From Poecilobothrus nobilitatus (Eukaryota; Arthropoda; Insecta; Diptera; Dolichopodidae): 64,000 bases of DNA. The stretch spans positions 275,538,336 to 275,602,335 of the forward strand of contig OX352772.1 of assembly GCA_947095535.1 (NCBI GenBank). The letters run 5' to 3'. Within the stretch, counting starts at the first letter, position 1. Each line of letters begins with the position of its first letter. Of this stretch, positions 47,614 to 59,372 are shown in pieces. The notes under the pieces were generated by a model that saw nothing but the letters and a program-made list of their open reading frames with translations, had not been told where the DNA came from and did not search any database. Both the position numbers and the translations under genes were made by a program.

Positions 47614-47936
47614 CACGTTGACTGCCAAAATGGAGCGTAAAAAAACGGGGCTCACGGCCGATATATATTTTTTTTAATTTAGCTTTAAATAGTAAACATT
47701 TTTCTAAAATTTACTGCCTTGTGGTTACACTTTGGAATCAAAAATTCACAGGCCAAATATGCAAATAGTTTTCTCAGGCCGTTTACTTTTATTTTGTATA
47801 TTTTTGTGAAGATCTATGATACCAATGTGTCACAACGCGGCATAAATTGAAATGGTGTGAGACTACATGCTTTCACGCAGCTTCAAAAGACCAGTTTTGT
47901 GTGAGACCACGTTGCATGTACAAGGCAGCCAAGGTG
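47614..47936. mobile_element. 323-bp piggyBac-like MITE in the right arm
   Basis: Ends CACGTTGACTGCC and GGCAGCCAAGGTG are inverted repeats (11 of 13 matching) flanked by TTAA at 47610-47613 and 47937-47940. It interrupts the terminal repeat of a family A MITE, whose uninterrupted form is at 25245-25267. The interior (for example CACGGCCG, CACAACGCGGC) is richer in GC than its surroundings. Confidence 0.93.
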
Positions 47937-48539
47937 TTAACTAATAGATGCGAAGTTAGGTATAGTCGTTTGTTTTTTTTTTAAATGTTTGTATATGTAT
48001 ACATATTATAAAATTCATATGAATTTTATAATATGTACCTATACATTTCGTTCACTCAGCTGTTTATATTTATTAAAATAATGTAAAGCAGTTTTTCAAG
48101 AGATTTTAAGTTTTTATATTACTCAATAATTGATATATTTTGTTTTTAAAATTAAAATTTCATTTAATTAAGCTTATTCAAAATTTTAACTACTTGTAAA
48201 GTAACAAAATTAGTGATAAAATCCTTAAAAAAATTAGAAATGAATTTATTCCACCTTTTAGGAACCTATTTCTGAGGAAACTAAAGCAATACATACGCAC
48301 GGTTAACTCAGCTGTTTCCCAAAATTGGCTGAAAAAATTTTCTTCACTGCCTATCTATTAGTAATATATCTATGTACTTAACTAAATAAATACAAGTACT
48401 ATGAGATGTACATATTTGATTTTAGAAGAAACTTTTCTATATTCTTTAACGCATAAATTGTACAAAATCTAAACAGCTGTGCTAAGAGTAAAACATATGT
48501 TAATTTTTGGCTAAAAATGGTTGAATAGGAAATACATTA

Positions 48540-48896
48540 TGCTGCTCATACATGGCAGACTAGGTTGAAAACTTGGTACGCGGACTTGATAAGTTCTATC
48601 GTGTATGGGCAAGTTGTAAAACCATTTTGATGGTTGAAAATTTGGTTGGAAGAATATCAAAAAATTTTGATTTTTGTGGGCGGAGTCTTTGGTTTGTAGT
48701 TGAGTTGTATCGTGTATGGACAAGTTGTACAACTTAAATGTCATTTTAATATTGAGATTTTTTGATTTGAGAAAACAATAAAAATATAAGGTACATATTA
48801 CAACGGTTGGATGATAGGTTGGATAAGTGTGTGGTATGGTTCTTAAACCTGTCCGCGTACCAAGTTTACAACCTAGTCCTCTGTGAATGGGCAGCA
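48540..48896. mobile_element. 357-bp PIF/Harbinger-like MITE, right-arm copy
   Basis: Same element as 24281-24637 in inverted orientation, with TTA (TAA on the other strand) on both sides at 48537-48539 and 48897-48899. Confidence 0.8.
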
Positions 48897-51800
48897 TTAG
48901 AGTGAAATGGAAGCTGCCAATTTATATTTTATTATATTTATGTTAAGATAGGAAAAGCCATAAGAATAAAAGAAACGACTATCCTTAACTTCCCATCTCT
49001 TAGTATAATATTTATGGTTAAATATCAGAATGACCATGATTTGGACTCATGTGAGTTTAATTGTGCCAAAATTTTAGAAGTTTAGTGATACCACTTTCAG
49101 ATTTACGAAAGGTACTGAACCAAGAAAAAAGGTAGTAAATTTAGAAAAAAGGTAGTAAATTTCTAAGATATATCTGTATATCATAAAATTTAAAACAAAT
49201 AAATTTTTTGTATTTTTTTATTAAAATCATAACGAAAAGTAACATAAAATTAAATTCTTTAATAAAATTTATAAAAAATAAATTAAACAAAACAATATGT
49301 CTCGGGTTCGATTCCCGGCTGGGTACAATAATTATAATATAAAAAAAAAAATATTCATATATCGCAATATATAAATACTTAATATTTCACATAATATCTC
49401 GTGCACCCCACATTCCTACCAGGAAACAGGGGTTATAGCTACTTGGCACATTTATGTACCACGATACCTGTATATAAATAAAACAATATTAATCTTCATA
49501 AAACCATAAAGTAACTATATACATAGAGTATTCACATGGAAGAAAAAAGTTAGACAATTTTTTTAATTTCGTAAAATCAACTTGATCGTATTTTAGTTTA
49601 TTTTTATTTTCTTTTTCCTTTTTTTGTTTTGTTTGTCAATTGATGTTGGTATATATTTCTTCGTATAACTTTTTCGACTTCTTAAAAAAAGAAAAAATCT
49701 CAATTCTACCTCGATTTTTTATCAATCAATTTTAGTTGTTCTCATAACCCAACTAATAGGTACAAGAATTATTATTGTAAAAGTATAAAATATGAAAAAA
49801 TGTGTATATATTATACATAAATTTAAAGTTATTTTCATTCCCTCTAAAAATATATTTTTTCTTTTTATTCAATCTTACAATATTTTAAAAATTCAAACTA
49901 CAAGCTATTTAGTTTAATATCAGATCGATATTTATATTATTATAAGAATATAAGGATCCACTGTTGAGACAATCAAAAAATTTATCAAACACGTACAAAA
50001 TTTCTGCAACTTCTTTAGTAACAGTTTTAAAACCAGACGTTTCAATTATTGTTCTAATAGCGGCACTCACTGTTCTACTAAATATTTGTGTTGCTAATTT
50101 AACTCTAATTTTTTTAAAAGTATGTGGATTAATATCTTATCTAGTTAATTTAGTACACATTTTAGTTTTTCAATTTATTTGAACTTCCCATAATTCTATG
50201 AGAATTTTAAAGCTTGTAATAGGTACTTACTTAGTTAAAATAGTTAACATTAATCCAATATATGTTATTTAATAATTTTATAAATTTAAATTTATAAAGT
50301 AAAAATATAAATCCTTCTTCATTTATTATAGTCAATACAGTTTACTTCAATTGAAACGACAAATAATTGGTCACTTAATCATTCTAAATAACACATTTTT
50401 ATATACTCTTTAGCTTATTTTACAAAAAAAAATATACTTAAATACACAAATTGTCTGTGACAAATCAAGAAATCTAATGTATATTTTACGTATATCTAGA
50501 AAAAAAACTTCATTTTATTTAAAAAATAAAAACCATACAATAATCTGACAACGTACCTAATTGTTAACTTAACATTATATTTAACATAGGTACATTCTCG
50601 TTTATTCGGTTTATAACACATACAGCACAGCATGCAGATAACTAATCTTTTCTTTGTATTTCAAAAATTTTTTTATTGTAATACATTTGTAAATTTTATG
50701 TTAATGACTAACTAGAATAAATCAAATTTATTTAAAACTAACAATCGAATCTAAATTACTTACAAAAACCTAAATTAAATTACCAGTATTCAAATTATTA
50801 TCTATCCTAGTATAGCAATATGAGTTACAATGTAACATACCTAGCCACCAATTTATTTTATTTAGAAAACTTTTTTTTTTTTATTCAAGGTTAAATTGTA
50901 TATGATTGCATATCAAAAAAAAGAGTAAAAACCGTTTATGTATGTATATTTAAAATAAAAAAACGAATTTCGTATAACATAAAAGATGAATAAATTTCAT
51001 ATTGATAGATGTCGCGACTATTTGGGGCACAGGCTTATTTTTATTTTCTATACTAAAAAAATTGTTCTACTTGGAATGTCTTATATTATATGTAGTCTTT
51101 GCTAATAGCAGAAATTATATATATACATTTATATAGATAACGCAAGAAGAACAAAAAATGTCAATAAGAATTCTCGAAATTTTTTCACATTTTAAGTGCC
51201 CCATTTGCTCTCTAATTTTTTCCTATGCTTTTTTTCTCTTTCTAAAATCTCCTCAATAGTTCTTTTAAAAAAATATCCTCGTGAATATTTGATTTATTTT
51301 AATTTTAGTGAATATTTTAATTTTAGATAGGTACATATACATATGAATATTTTTTTTCCTTTTTTTCTTCAAAAACTTTAAAACTTCTTTTTAGAAGAAT
51401 GCATTTGAATAAAAGACAATATTGCCATATCATTTGTATGATTCACGAAATTTTTTTTTGAAAAAAATTTTTTTAAGTATTTATTTTTATGTATAATTCG
51501 TACAAATCGAAACCATTATTAGATTATTTATTATTTTATTTAGTTAGTATTTAATATTTTGTTTTTATATCAATAGAAATGCATGAGTAGTTTTTATTTA
51601 AAATGAAAAAAAAAATGTGTGACTGTTAACCCTAGTGACTTGTGCTCTTTTTGTGAAATTACCTTTCAAAATATAGTTTCTGGTATTATGGGTTAAAAGA
51701 ATTTTAACGTACGAAATTTATAAAGAAAATTTAAATTTGAATTTTTTATTAAATTAAGTTAATTTTTTTTATAGAAGTGAAAAATTAAAAGTTGTTTTAC

Positions 51801-53065
51801 AAGTTTAATAAAAAGTTAAAGTTAAGTTCATATACATATGCGAAATATATAATGCACAAGTTCTTTTGTTCTTAATCATTTATCAATCAAGAAGTTGGAA
51901 CATAATTTCTATTCAAAAAGTAAGAAATCATTTTTTTTATTATTGTTTAGAATTTGTTTCCAAATTTATTTTATTGTCTCAATTATTTTATTCATTAACT
52001 TGTTGCAAAACTTATAATTAAATTTTTCTATTTTTCTGACTTTTTTATTTATTTATCTACATACTTTTATTAGCATGAACATATAATATATTCATCCTCT
52101 GTTTAGAATGTTTCAAAATATAAAATCCCGCAAAACAGGTAGAACCTGCGCCACATGCATAAATAGTAGGCTGAATTTTAATGGAAGGCTCTACAGTTTA
52201 CCAAAGGATAGTAGCTTGTGTGATATTATATGAACTTCAAAATGTATATATTTATCTTATAATTTTGTTTTACAAGAGTTTTTTATGCCGAATTGAACGT
52301 TTAATTGAATTCAAGGCATTTTTTTTATTTTGAAACTTCAATTCGGCTTTTTCTCTTTTTTTAAAATATTACATCAACAAAAATTAAATTAGGTCAAAGT
52401 TTTCAGATAAAATTATAATTTTTTCATCCAGTATAGAATTTTATACAGCATAAGAGTTTTTAATCTTACATACTTTATTTATAACCTGTTTGCAAAATTC
52501 CTAAATTGATAAAAAAGAAATAAAAAATGTACCTTCAGAGGTTAACATTTCGATAGGTATTTATAAAATGTCAAATTTTCTAAGCAAAGCAAAAATTAAT
52601 ATGCATATATATATATATAACTATCTATATATATATATATGGCTGGCTATTCTACTCTATACTCTCCATTCATTAAAAATTTTTTTGGCTGCTTTTTTAT
52701 AAATTAAAGCATAAAGTAACTATATCCTTAAGATAGGAAAACACATAAGAAAAGAAACGACTATACCTAACTTCCGATATATTAGTTAATATATCTATGG
52801 TATTCAGCCAAAAAAATACATATGTATTTTATAATATGTATACATTTCGTTCACTCAGCTGTTTATATTTATTAAAATAATGTAAAGCAGTTTTTTATAA
52901 CCAGTTTCATTCAGAGATTTTAAGTTTTTATATTACTTAATAATTGATATATTTGTTTTTAAAATTAAAATTTAATTTAATTAGGGTTATTCAAAATTTT
53001 CTATTTGTAAAGTAACAATATAAGCGCTAAAATTCTTTTAAAAATTAGAAATGATATTATTTCAT

Positions 53066-53700
53066 TTAAATGATTACCAAACAGAACCAAATGTTTTAGA
53101 ATCTAACGAGGGAAACTTAGATATAATAGATGACAATATAACAAATATAGTAGTTAATTATTTAGAAGAAAAAAAAATAGAAACCCTCAAGAATTAGATC
53201 GAGAAAATATAGTTTTGAAAAATGTCGAAGGGTACATTTGTGGCTACGTTATCTTCAAATTAGTAAAAAAATATTCTTGTAATCAATGCAATAATTCATT
53301 TATAAAAAATTCTAATGAAACTTTAGTACTTGATTCGGAGCAATTTATTTTTCAAAAAACTTACAAAAATTATTCGGAAATCCTTAATTTAAAAGCTCCA
53401 ACAGAAAAATTTTTTACAACTTACAAAAATGATTCGGAAATTCTTAATTTAAAAGCTCCAACAGAAAAATTTTTTGAAATTACTCAATTTCACATTCATA
53501 TGTTTGATCACAAAATTTTCATAAAAGAAATTTTAAAAAAAATATATATTATCATGTTGCTTGGAAGCCACAAATAATTCAACCAAATATGCTACTTGGT
53601 TTAATACAAATGAAAAATGTTATACACATAAGATAACACTTTTAGAAATATTAATTAGCCTCTTATTAAAAAAGTAAGTGAAATGGTTGAAAGAAAAATT
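53066..53700 (+). pseudogene. Broken THAP/P-type transposase, 3' part
   Basis: Frames starting near 53066 encode an acidic stretch (NDYQTEPNVLESNEG), then, after a frameshift near 53190, ENVEGYICGYVIFKLV and CNQCNN. This G-Y-[IV]-[AC]-G-Y plus C-x2-C pattern is found near the C-terminus of THAP9/P-type transposases. FEITQFHIHMFDHKIF closes the readable part. A 60-bp in-frame tandem duplication (period seen at 53359 and 53419) repeats KAPTEKFF and is probably an error after inactivation. The fragment abuts the outer end of the right arm. It is the complementary half to the fragment at 812-1465, but the two need not derive from one copy. Confidence 0.6.
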
Positions 53701-54445
53701 GTTGAAAAATGAAGTTTATCTTAGTAGTTCAGATAAAAGTAAAAAGAAACTTAAAATTATAAATTAGTATTCTATTCTATAAAAAAATTTTTATTTTTTA
53801 TTAATTTTAATATTTTTAGATTTTAAAAAAGTGATGTACTAAAGGGTTTTTTATGCCGAGTGGAATATGAATTTTGAAAGCTTATTTAGGTACATACTAT
53901 GTATGTACTTTTCCATAACATATTCCACTCGCCTTTTTCGCTTTTGCAATTCTAAATTAAATAAAAACAAATTTTTCAATAAAATAAAAATACAATTTTC
54001 TTTAATTTTTTTATTATATTTTTATGGTAGTTAAAAAAATAAACCTAAAAATTTCACAAAATTTTACATACATACATATGTATGTATTTTAAACTAACCA
54101 AAATTTAAAATATGTACTGTACATTAGAAGAAAATTTATAGAATTATTTTCTAACGGTTTTCTAAACGATATGTACATATGTATACTTATGCATGTCATA
54201 TGTTTTAAAAGAATTAGTGATTTTAAAAAATATTCAGAAATAAGAACTTGCAACTTGCATTTTGCAACTTTGAACTTGCAATTGCAATTGCAATAAAAAT
54301 TTTCATTCTTCTTTTTCTATCAATATTTTTTTATTTTATAATCAAAATAAATATACACAATTTGCATACATACATGATACAGCGATTAATACAATGTGCA
54401 TAAAAAAAAAACAAAAGAAAAGAAATAATATACAAATGTACATAC
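53701..54445. other. Gene-free AT-rich sequence with one hairpin
   Basis: It contains the hairpin at 53855-53933 and a short run of TTGCAATTGCAATTGC near 54275. No gene is seen. Confidence 0.5.
53855..53933. repeat. Short hairpin, GCCGAGTGGAATATG
   Basis: GCCGAGTGGAATATG (53855-53869) faces CATATTCCACTCGCC (53919-53933), with 14 of 15 bases paired. The flanks TTTTTTAT and CTTTTTC match those of the 7564/52287 hairpin, so the two are probably one small family with different stems. Confidence 0.6.
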
Positions 54446-55239
54446 CAGTGATAGAATTTTCAATACAATTGTATCAAATTCAATACAATGAAAAGAGTAA
54501 AATACATTCAATACATTCTACTAAATTTTAGTACAATTCTATTTAAGTCCAATAATTTTAATACAAATCTATATTTATTAATTTTTTGGTATAAAAATAA
54601 ACAACATATTAGTACAAAATTTAGTTAAAACAAAGTTACGAAATATCTTAAAATGTAAGTACATGTTCCGCATTACTTCAACGAGTAAATTCAATTCAAC
54701 TTGCTACTAGTTATTTAGCTGCAAGAAATATTCTTTTCCGATAAAGTAGACAATAAATACTGATAATATTGAAAATATGATTGAAAATGATCTCCTGGAT
54801 TAAAACATACATATGTACATACATACATACTAATTTCTTATAGTTTATAAAAAAGATAAATTTTTACCATTCAGGTTTTTTTAGAGCTTTGAACTTTAGA
54901 GCTTTTAAAGATTACAATTTTTGGCTATTGTGGTGTTTTTGTTATATAATTCAAAAAATTAAATAATTAGAAAAATAGAATAGAACTTCAACTCTTAACT
55001 TGGTCAAATAACTAAAAACAAAACCTTATTTTTTTGGAAATTAATGTAATTTTATATCATGTTAAAATTATATTTGTCAAATTCTTCTGTAAATTTGTGA
55101 AACCTATTTTTAAAATAAATTATTAATTGTGTTTGATAAGTTTATAGCTAGTAAAAAATTTTCAGTACAATTCGTCTCAGAAAAGTACAATTTTGAATTC
55201 TTATTCAATACATTTAAAAAAATCGAAATTACATCACTG
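54446..55239. mobile_element. 794-bp non-autonomous hAT element
   Basis: The ends CAGTGATAGAATTT and AAATTACATCACTG fit the hAT pattern CAGNGNTG. The octamer GTACATAC flanks it exactly on both sides (54438-54445 and 55240-55247). The subterminal regions hold several TTCAATACA/TGTATTGAA motifs. No transposase frame is left. Confidence 0.9.
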
Positions 55240-55247
55240 GTACATAC

Positions 55248-56220
55248 ATTGATTGACATACAAATAAAAGAAAAAGATTAAATAAAAACGATCTCGTCCA
55301 AATTGTATATCAAGAAATATACATAAGTAGCATAAATCGATTGGACAATACATACAAACAAAAAAATAAAATATGATCAAGTTGATTTTACGAAATAAAA
55401 AAAATTGCTAACTTTTTTGTTCTAGGCGAATACTCTATGTATATTGTTACTTTATGGTTATATCACCTTTTCTATTAGCACCATTATAAAGAATTCTATT
55501 AATACAAATCCAGGTTTTGGACGAATTATTTTCACTCTTTATAAATTTTTTTTCAAAGTAGCGTTTCTTTTTAAACCGTCGCACACTGGTCACCTTAATT
55601 CGATAGTATTTGAACTGTTTTTCTAAATGAATGTTTGTACTGTTAAGTCACCATTTACAAAACCCAAACTGCTTTATCTTCATTGTGTCAATCAGTTATT
55701 TTGTCAATTCACTGTTTATACTTTCGGTTTTTAATTTTGTTGATTTTATAACCAGATGGACTTATCAATTAATTTCTGAATTTGGACAATGTTCAGGACG
55801 TATACTTCACGCAATTAAATCCAAACTACTGCTCAGTGCTCCAATCTTCCTGACTTTTATCTCAAATGACTTCTTTATGTCTTTTTAACTAATAATATCC
55901 TTTTTTTCGTAAAACCTTATTTTTTTATTTATTTTTAATTTTAAATTTTTGTAACTCTCCATATAAACAAAATAATTTTACTTAAATGGCCGCAATCATT
56001 TTTCAATACTAAGGCGTTTTTGACAGGTGCTGTCATAGTGCAATTTTTTAAAATAGTTGTCAAAATTTTCTTTAAAATGATAATTCAAAAAGGTTGTGCA
56101 TGAAATTTATGAAAATTATTGTACTTAAAATTTTTTTTAACCTACTATAATTCGTTTTTATTTTTTTTTATATAAAATAGATATTAAAGTTAAAAACAAG
56201 TAACTGTTTGAGTAGGATTC
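55248..56220. other. Gene-free sequence with a dispersed repeat
   Basis: 55780-56090 is related to 47130-47470. Reading frames near 55444 and 55631 are hydrophobic by AT bias and have no recognised domain. Confidence 0.5.
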
Positions 56221-56700
56221 AATAAACATATTTTATCATTTATTTCAATATTTAATTGATTCTAAATGTAAATGTTAAGATTTTTAGTAATTTTTATATG
56301 TAAATATAAAATTTTATATAAAAAATTAAAATTTTGACACTTTGTGTTAAAAACTAAAACAATAATTAAAACTTTTTTAAACGATAAAATAAACATATTT
56401 TATTATTTATTTCAATATTTAATTGATTCTAAATGTAAATGTTAACATTTTTAGAAATTTTTATATGTAAATGTAAAATTTTTAATAAAAAATTAATATT
56501 TTGACACTTTTGTGTTAAAAATAAAAACAATAATTAAAACTTTTTCAAACGATAAAATAAACATATTTTATTATTTATTTCAATATTTAATTGATTCTAA
56601 ATGTAAATATTAACATTTTTAGTAATTTTTAATATAAATTTAATTTTTCATATAAAATTTTAATTTAATAATTAATTAATAATTAAAATAAAATAATAAA
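56221..56700 (+). repeat. Tandem repeat, three ~167-bp monomers
   Basis: AATAAACATATTTTATxATT starts monomers at 56221, 56388 and 56556 (periods 167 and 168). Each holds CAATTGATTCTAAATGTAAA, or a close variant, and TTTTGACACTTT. The last is partial. A lone monomer is at 44730. This could be a small satellite or the tandem core of a larger element. Confidence 0.8.
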
Positions 56701-56953
56701 ACTTTAAAAAATTAATTTTAATATAAAAGAGTAATTTATTGTTTTGATATCATGCAAGCAAAAAAATGTATAAATTGATGCCGATTTGTCCCATGGAACT
56801 TATGATCTACTGCATTGGGTCATAAGTCTCATGGGGACTTATTACTCAATGGACTTATTTTTGTTCCCAATGGGACTTACGATCCTCTGTAAAAAAAAAA
56901 AATAAGGAAATTCAAAACAAATAATTGGTTCCATACCAATTCAAAATTTATTA

Positions 56954-57111
56954 TTAAAATATTTTAAGTGCAAAAATTGTCCTACAAAACGGACATAAAA
57001 TTGGTCGACCCTGTAGTACTCTTGCTGCTATTTCTGTGTAGCAAGAATGACAAATTTTAATTTCATTAATGGCTTCAATAATATATTTCGCGGATTTTCA
57101 AAACATATGCA
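56954..57111 (-). pseudogene. Decayed RING-finger fragment
   Basis: Minus-strand translation from 57111 begins CICFENPR. After a one-base frameshift it continues AINEIKICHSCYTEIAARVL and ends ILCPFCRTIFALKIF followed by a stop at 56956-56954. The C-x2-C start, CHSC pair and CPFC pair are three of the four ligand pairs of a RING finger. The middle C-x-H pair is degraded. A RING finger at the very C-terminus would give ubiquitin-ligase activity. Upstream is a stop, so only this domain survives. The source gene is unknown. Confidence 0.55.
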
Positions 57112-57119
57112 ACATTTTC

Positions 57120-57240
57120 AGATCGAGGTCGTGGTCAAGCCGACGGAAGCGATGTGCCGCTCGACGCGCCCCACGTTAAGCAATTTTTGCCGCCTAATTA
57201 CACTCATTTTCGCACCTCCCTCGCTCAATAAAATTTCACT
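57120..57240. other. GC-rich patch in AT-rich surroundings
   Basis: About 120 bp is near 55-60% GC by eye, far above the neighbourhood. GAGGTCGTGG and GCGCCCCACGTT in it resemble the two strands of an insect tRNA-Lys T-arm and acceptor, separated by about 31 unrelated bases. It could be a tRNA relic, an LTR primer-site region or unrelated foreign DNA. Confidence 0.35.
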
Positions 57241-57877
57241 TCACTTACGTGCTCTGCATGTGCAATATAAATTATCATCAATTGCGTATATGCACATTTG
57301 GGAAACTGTACGAAAAGTTCCATCTAATAAGTAATGACGTTTTCTCTTTTCAATTTTTGTACTTAACACTTATACACTTAACTCCTTTATCAATGAAATC
57401 TCGCAATGTATTAACTTTATAACAATGACCTCTTTTTGATAACTGAAAATATGGGCTATAAATGATATATTCTGTTTGAACACAGCTCAATTTTTGCAAA
57501 AATGTCACTTAACACCTTTATTCACTTACTCTTTCACAGAAAAAGAATTAAATTAAATTTAAATTATAATTTAAAAATTATAACCGTAATTCTCAATAAA
57601 ATAGAGAATTTTAATTGGTCAAAGGAATGGGTCTGATCTTTTCAATAAATATAAACATCTAAGAGCAAAAAAAATTGGTCTGATCTTCTCAACAAATATA
57701 AATGTGGACAATAAAAAAACAATCAAGAATATAAATAACAAAAATAAAAATATTTGATGAACTCTTAAAAATTTATTTCTTTAACTTAATGGGACTTATG
57801 ACCCAGTTGTTTTGGGAGCAAAGTGGGTCATAAGTCCCAATGGGGCTCCTTATGACTCTGGGACTTATGACATGTCA

Positions 57878-58850
57878 CCACATAAATATAACCAACGTGT
57901 TGTTCTTACCAGTTCTTACTACCTCAACGGTGTATATTACTACCTAAACCTACCGACCCAACCATGCCAGCCAGAAATTAAATTTACCTTAAAAATAAAA
58001 AAAACTTGTTTTCTATTTTCATTCCAACATACATAAATATATTACCACCTCTACGGCGTATGAAAAATGAAATGTCGTTCTTACGAAAACTGTCAGTCCA
58101 AATCAAAAAAGTTTGATGTTCCATCATTTAAAATATCATTACTTCATTCCACGCAATACACTATCACTTATCAGTTTAAAATTTAAATGACATAATTTTG
58201 GACTGAAATGATAGTGTGCACGTTACTTGACAGTAATTTCAATAAATCATTCTGGGTTTTGAAACAAAAAGTAACATACATCTTAGTACTTTTACTATAT
58301 ATATAATTTCTGCTTTTATTAGTGGTTTTTTTTTTAGGCAGTTGTAAAAAATTCATTAAAAGGCTTATCTTATTGTGATGTAGAAATAATGTTTGTTTTT
58401 CCATTCCGTCCGTTTACATTGGACTTCTCGAATCTACTTTCAATATGAAATCTTATTCAATTATGACAGAATTATTTTGTCGGAATTGAAAAAAATGTTG
58501 CAAATGTAAACGGTTGGTGAGAATGAAAAAAGTTTGTATTTACTCCAAAAAAGTTTGCACCGTTGCGGAATCCGGCTCCAGAAATTTTAAAGTTGATAAA
58601 AAGAATCTAGTAATACAAAGACAAAATGAAATAAAAATTTGATATGAGGGTCAGAAAAATTGTATGGAACTACATAATACATTAATTTATTATATACATA
58701 TGTACCTCTTTCTTCAAAATTTTTTTTTTAAATACGCACACATATGTATAAAAAATAATAGAAAAGAATCTATATTCTATCTATATACTTTTTGAAGCAA
58801 ATGTAAACGTGAGTGAACTTCGTGCGTGAAGGAGTGCGTTTCGTTTCTAA
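57878..58850. other. Gene-free sequence
   Basis: No gene is assigned. A short frame from 58067 (MKCRSYENCQSKSKKFDVPS) resembles the start of a THAP-like zinc domain but ends in stops within 50 codons. The rest is AT-rich. Confidence 0.45.
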
Positions 58851-59252
58851 AGGCCAAATTATAATGACGCGTTGTTATATCTCCACGCGTGCGGCGCGAT
58901 AACATTTAAAGTAGAATACAAGTTTAAATGGCTCAAGTTATAATGATGTAGCAACGTTGTAGCAACGCGCCTCGCTTTTCTAAAATAGAAAATTGTTCTA
59001 AATTTGCGCGCGTTGTGAATGAAAAACAAAAACAACAATCAAATTTCAAAATCAAAAGAAAAGCCGAGAGTGAACACAATATAAAAATTAGTGAAAAAAA
59101 AAAATTTTAAAATAAAATGGATAATTTGGAGGATAATTTATTATTTTGATTGCATTTTTTTTTTAACTTTACAAAATTCAAATCTTTCAGTTTACGAATT
59201 GTTTATAGCAATGAAACAAGCGTAGAATTTACGCGTCATTATAATTTGACCT
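58851..59252. mobile_element. 402-bp PIF/Harbinger-like MITE
   Basis: The 22-bp ends start AGGCCAAATTATAATGACGC and its inverted partner differs at one position. TAA flanks both sides (58848-58850 and 59253-59255). The interior holds ACGCG/CGCGT and GCAACG/CGTTGC motifs and is less AT-rich than its surroundings. Confidence 0.9.
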
Positions 59253-59372
59253 TAACTCTCTGGTGTTTAGTTACCACTATGACAGATAAAAGTCGTTCAG
59301 AAATGCCGGAGTAGAGTAAAATAAACTTTCTGACGTCACAAATATCGTTTCGAAACACCAGAATCGAGTTAA
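59253..59372. repeat. ~120-bp inverted-repeat unit next to the MITE
   Basis: TTAACTCTCTGGTGTTT (from 59252) and AAACACCAGAATCGAGTTAA (59353-59372) are inverted with a 3-nt gap. Related motifs (AGTCGTTTCGAAATGGCAGA) recur at 59635-59660. Probably a tiny MITE. Confidence 0.55.

Larger units (their letters stand above)
47598..53065 (-). repeat. Right arm of the ~5.15-kb inverted repeat
   Basis: This is the reverse complement of 6848-25267 without the LINE and the CCCAAGTAA element. It has the empty LINE site at 50740-50750 and the empty CCCAAGTAA site near 48948. It contains a piggyBac-like MITE absent from the left arm, a family E repeat at 50225-50470, a tRNA-like T-arm at 49302-49324, and the family A terminal block 52714-52800 with its truncated core 52801-53065. 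No protein gene is seen. A 72-codon frame near 49964 has no partner frame in the left arm that suggests a gene. Confidence 0.9.
56787..57877. mobile_element. Candidate DNA element bounded by GGGACTTATGAC motif clusters
   Basis: 56787-56890 and 57787-57877 each hold four or five direct and inverted versions of GGGACTTATGACC, a pattern like subterminal repeats. The exact ends and a target duplication could not be fixed. The region between holds a decayed RING fragment and a GC-rich patch. Confidence 0.45.

Noticed and set aside
55631..55888. 85-codon hydrophobic frame, with a relative at 47075-47317
   Set aside because: The similarity is between copies of a non-coding dispersed repeat, and hydrophobicity follows from T-rich codons.
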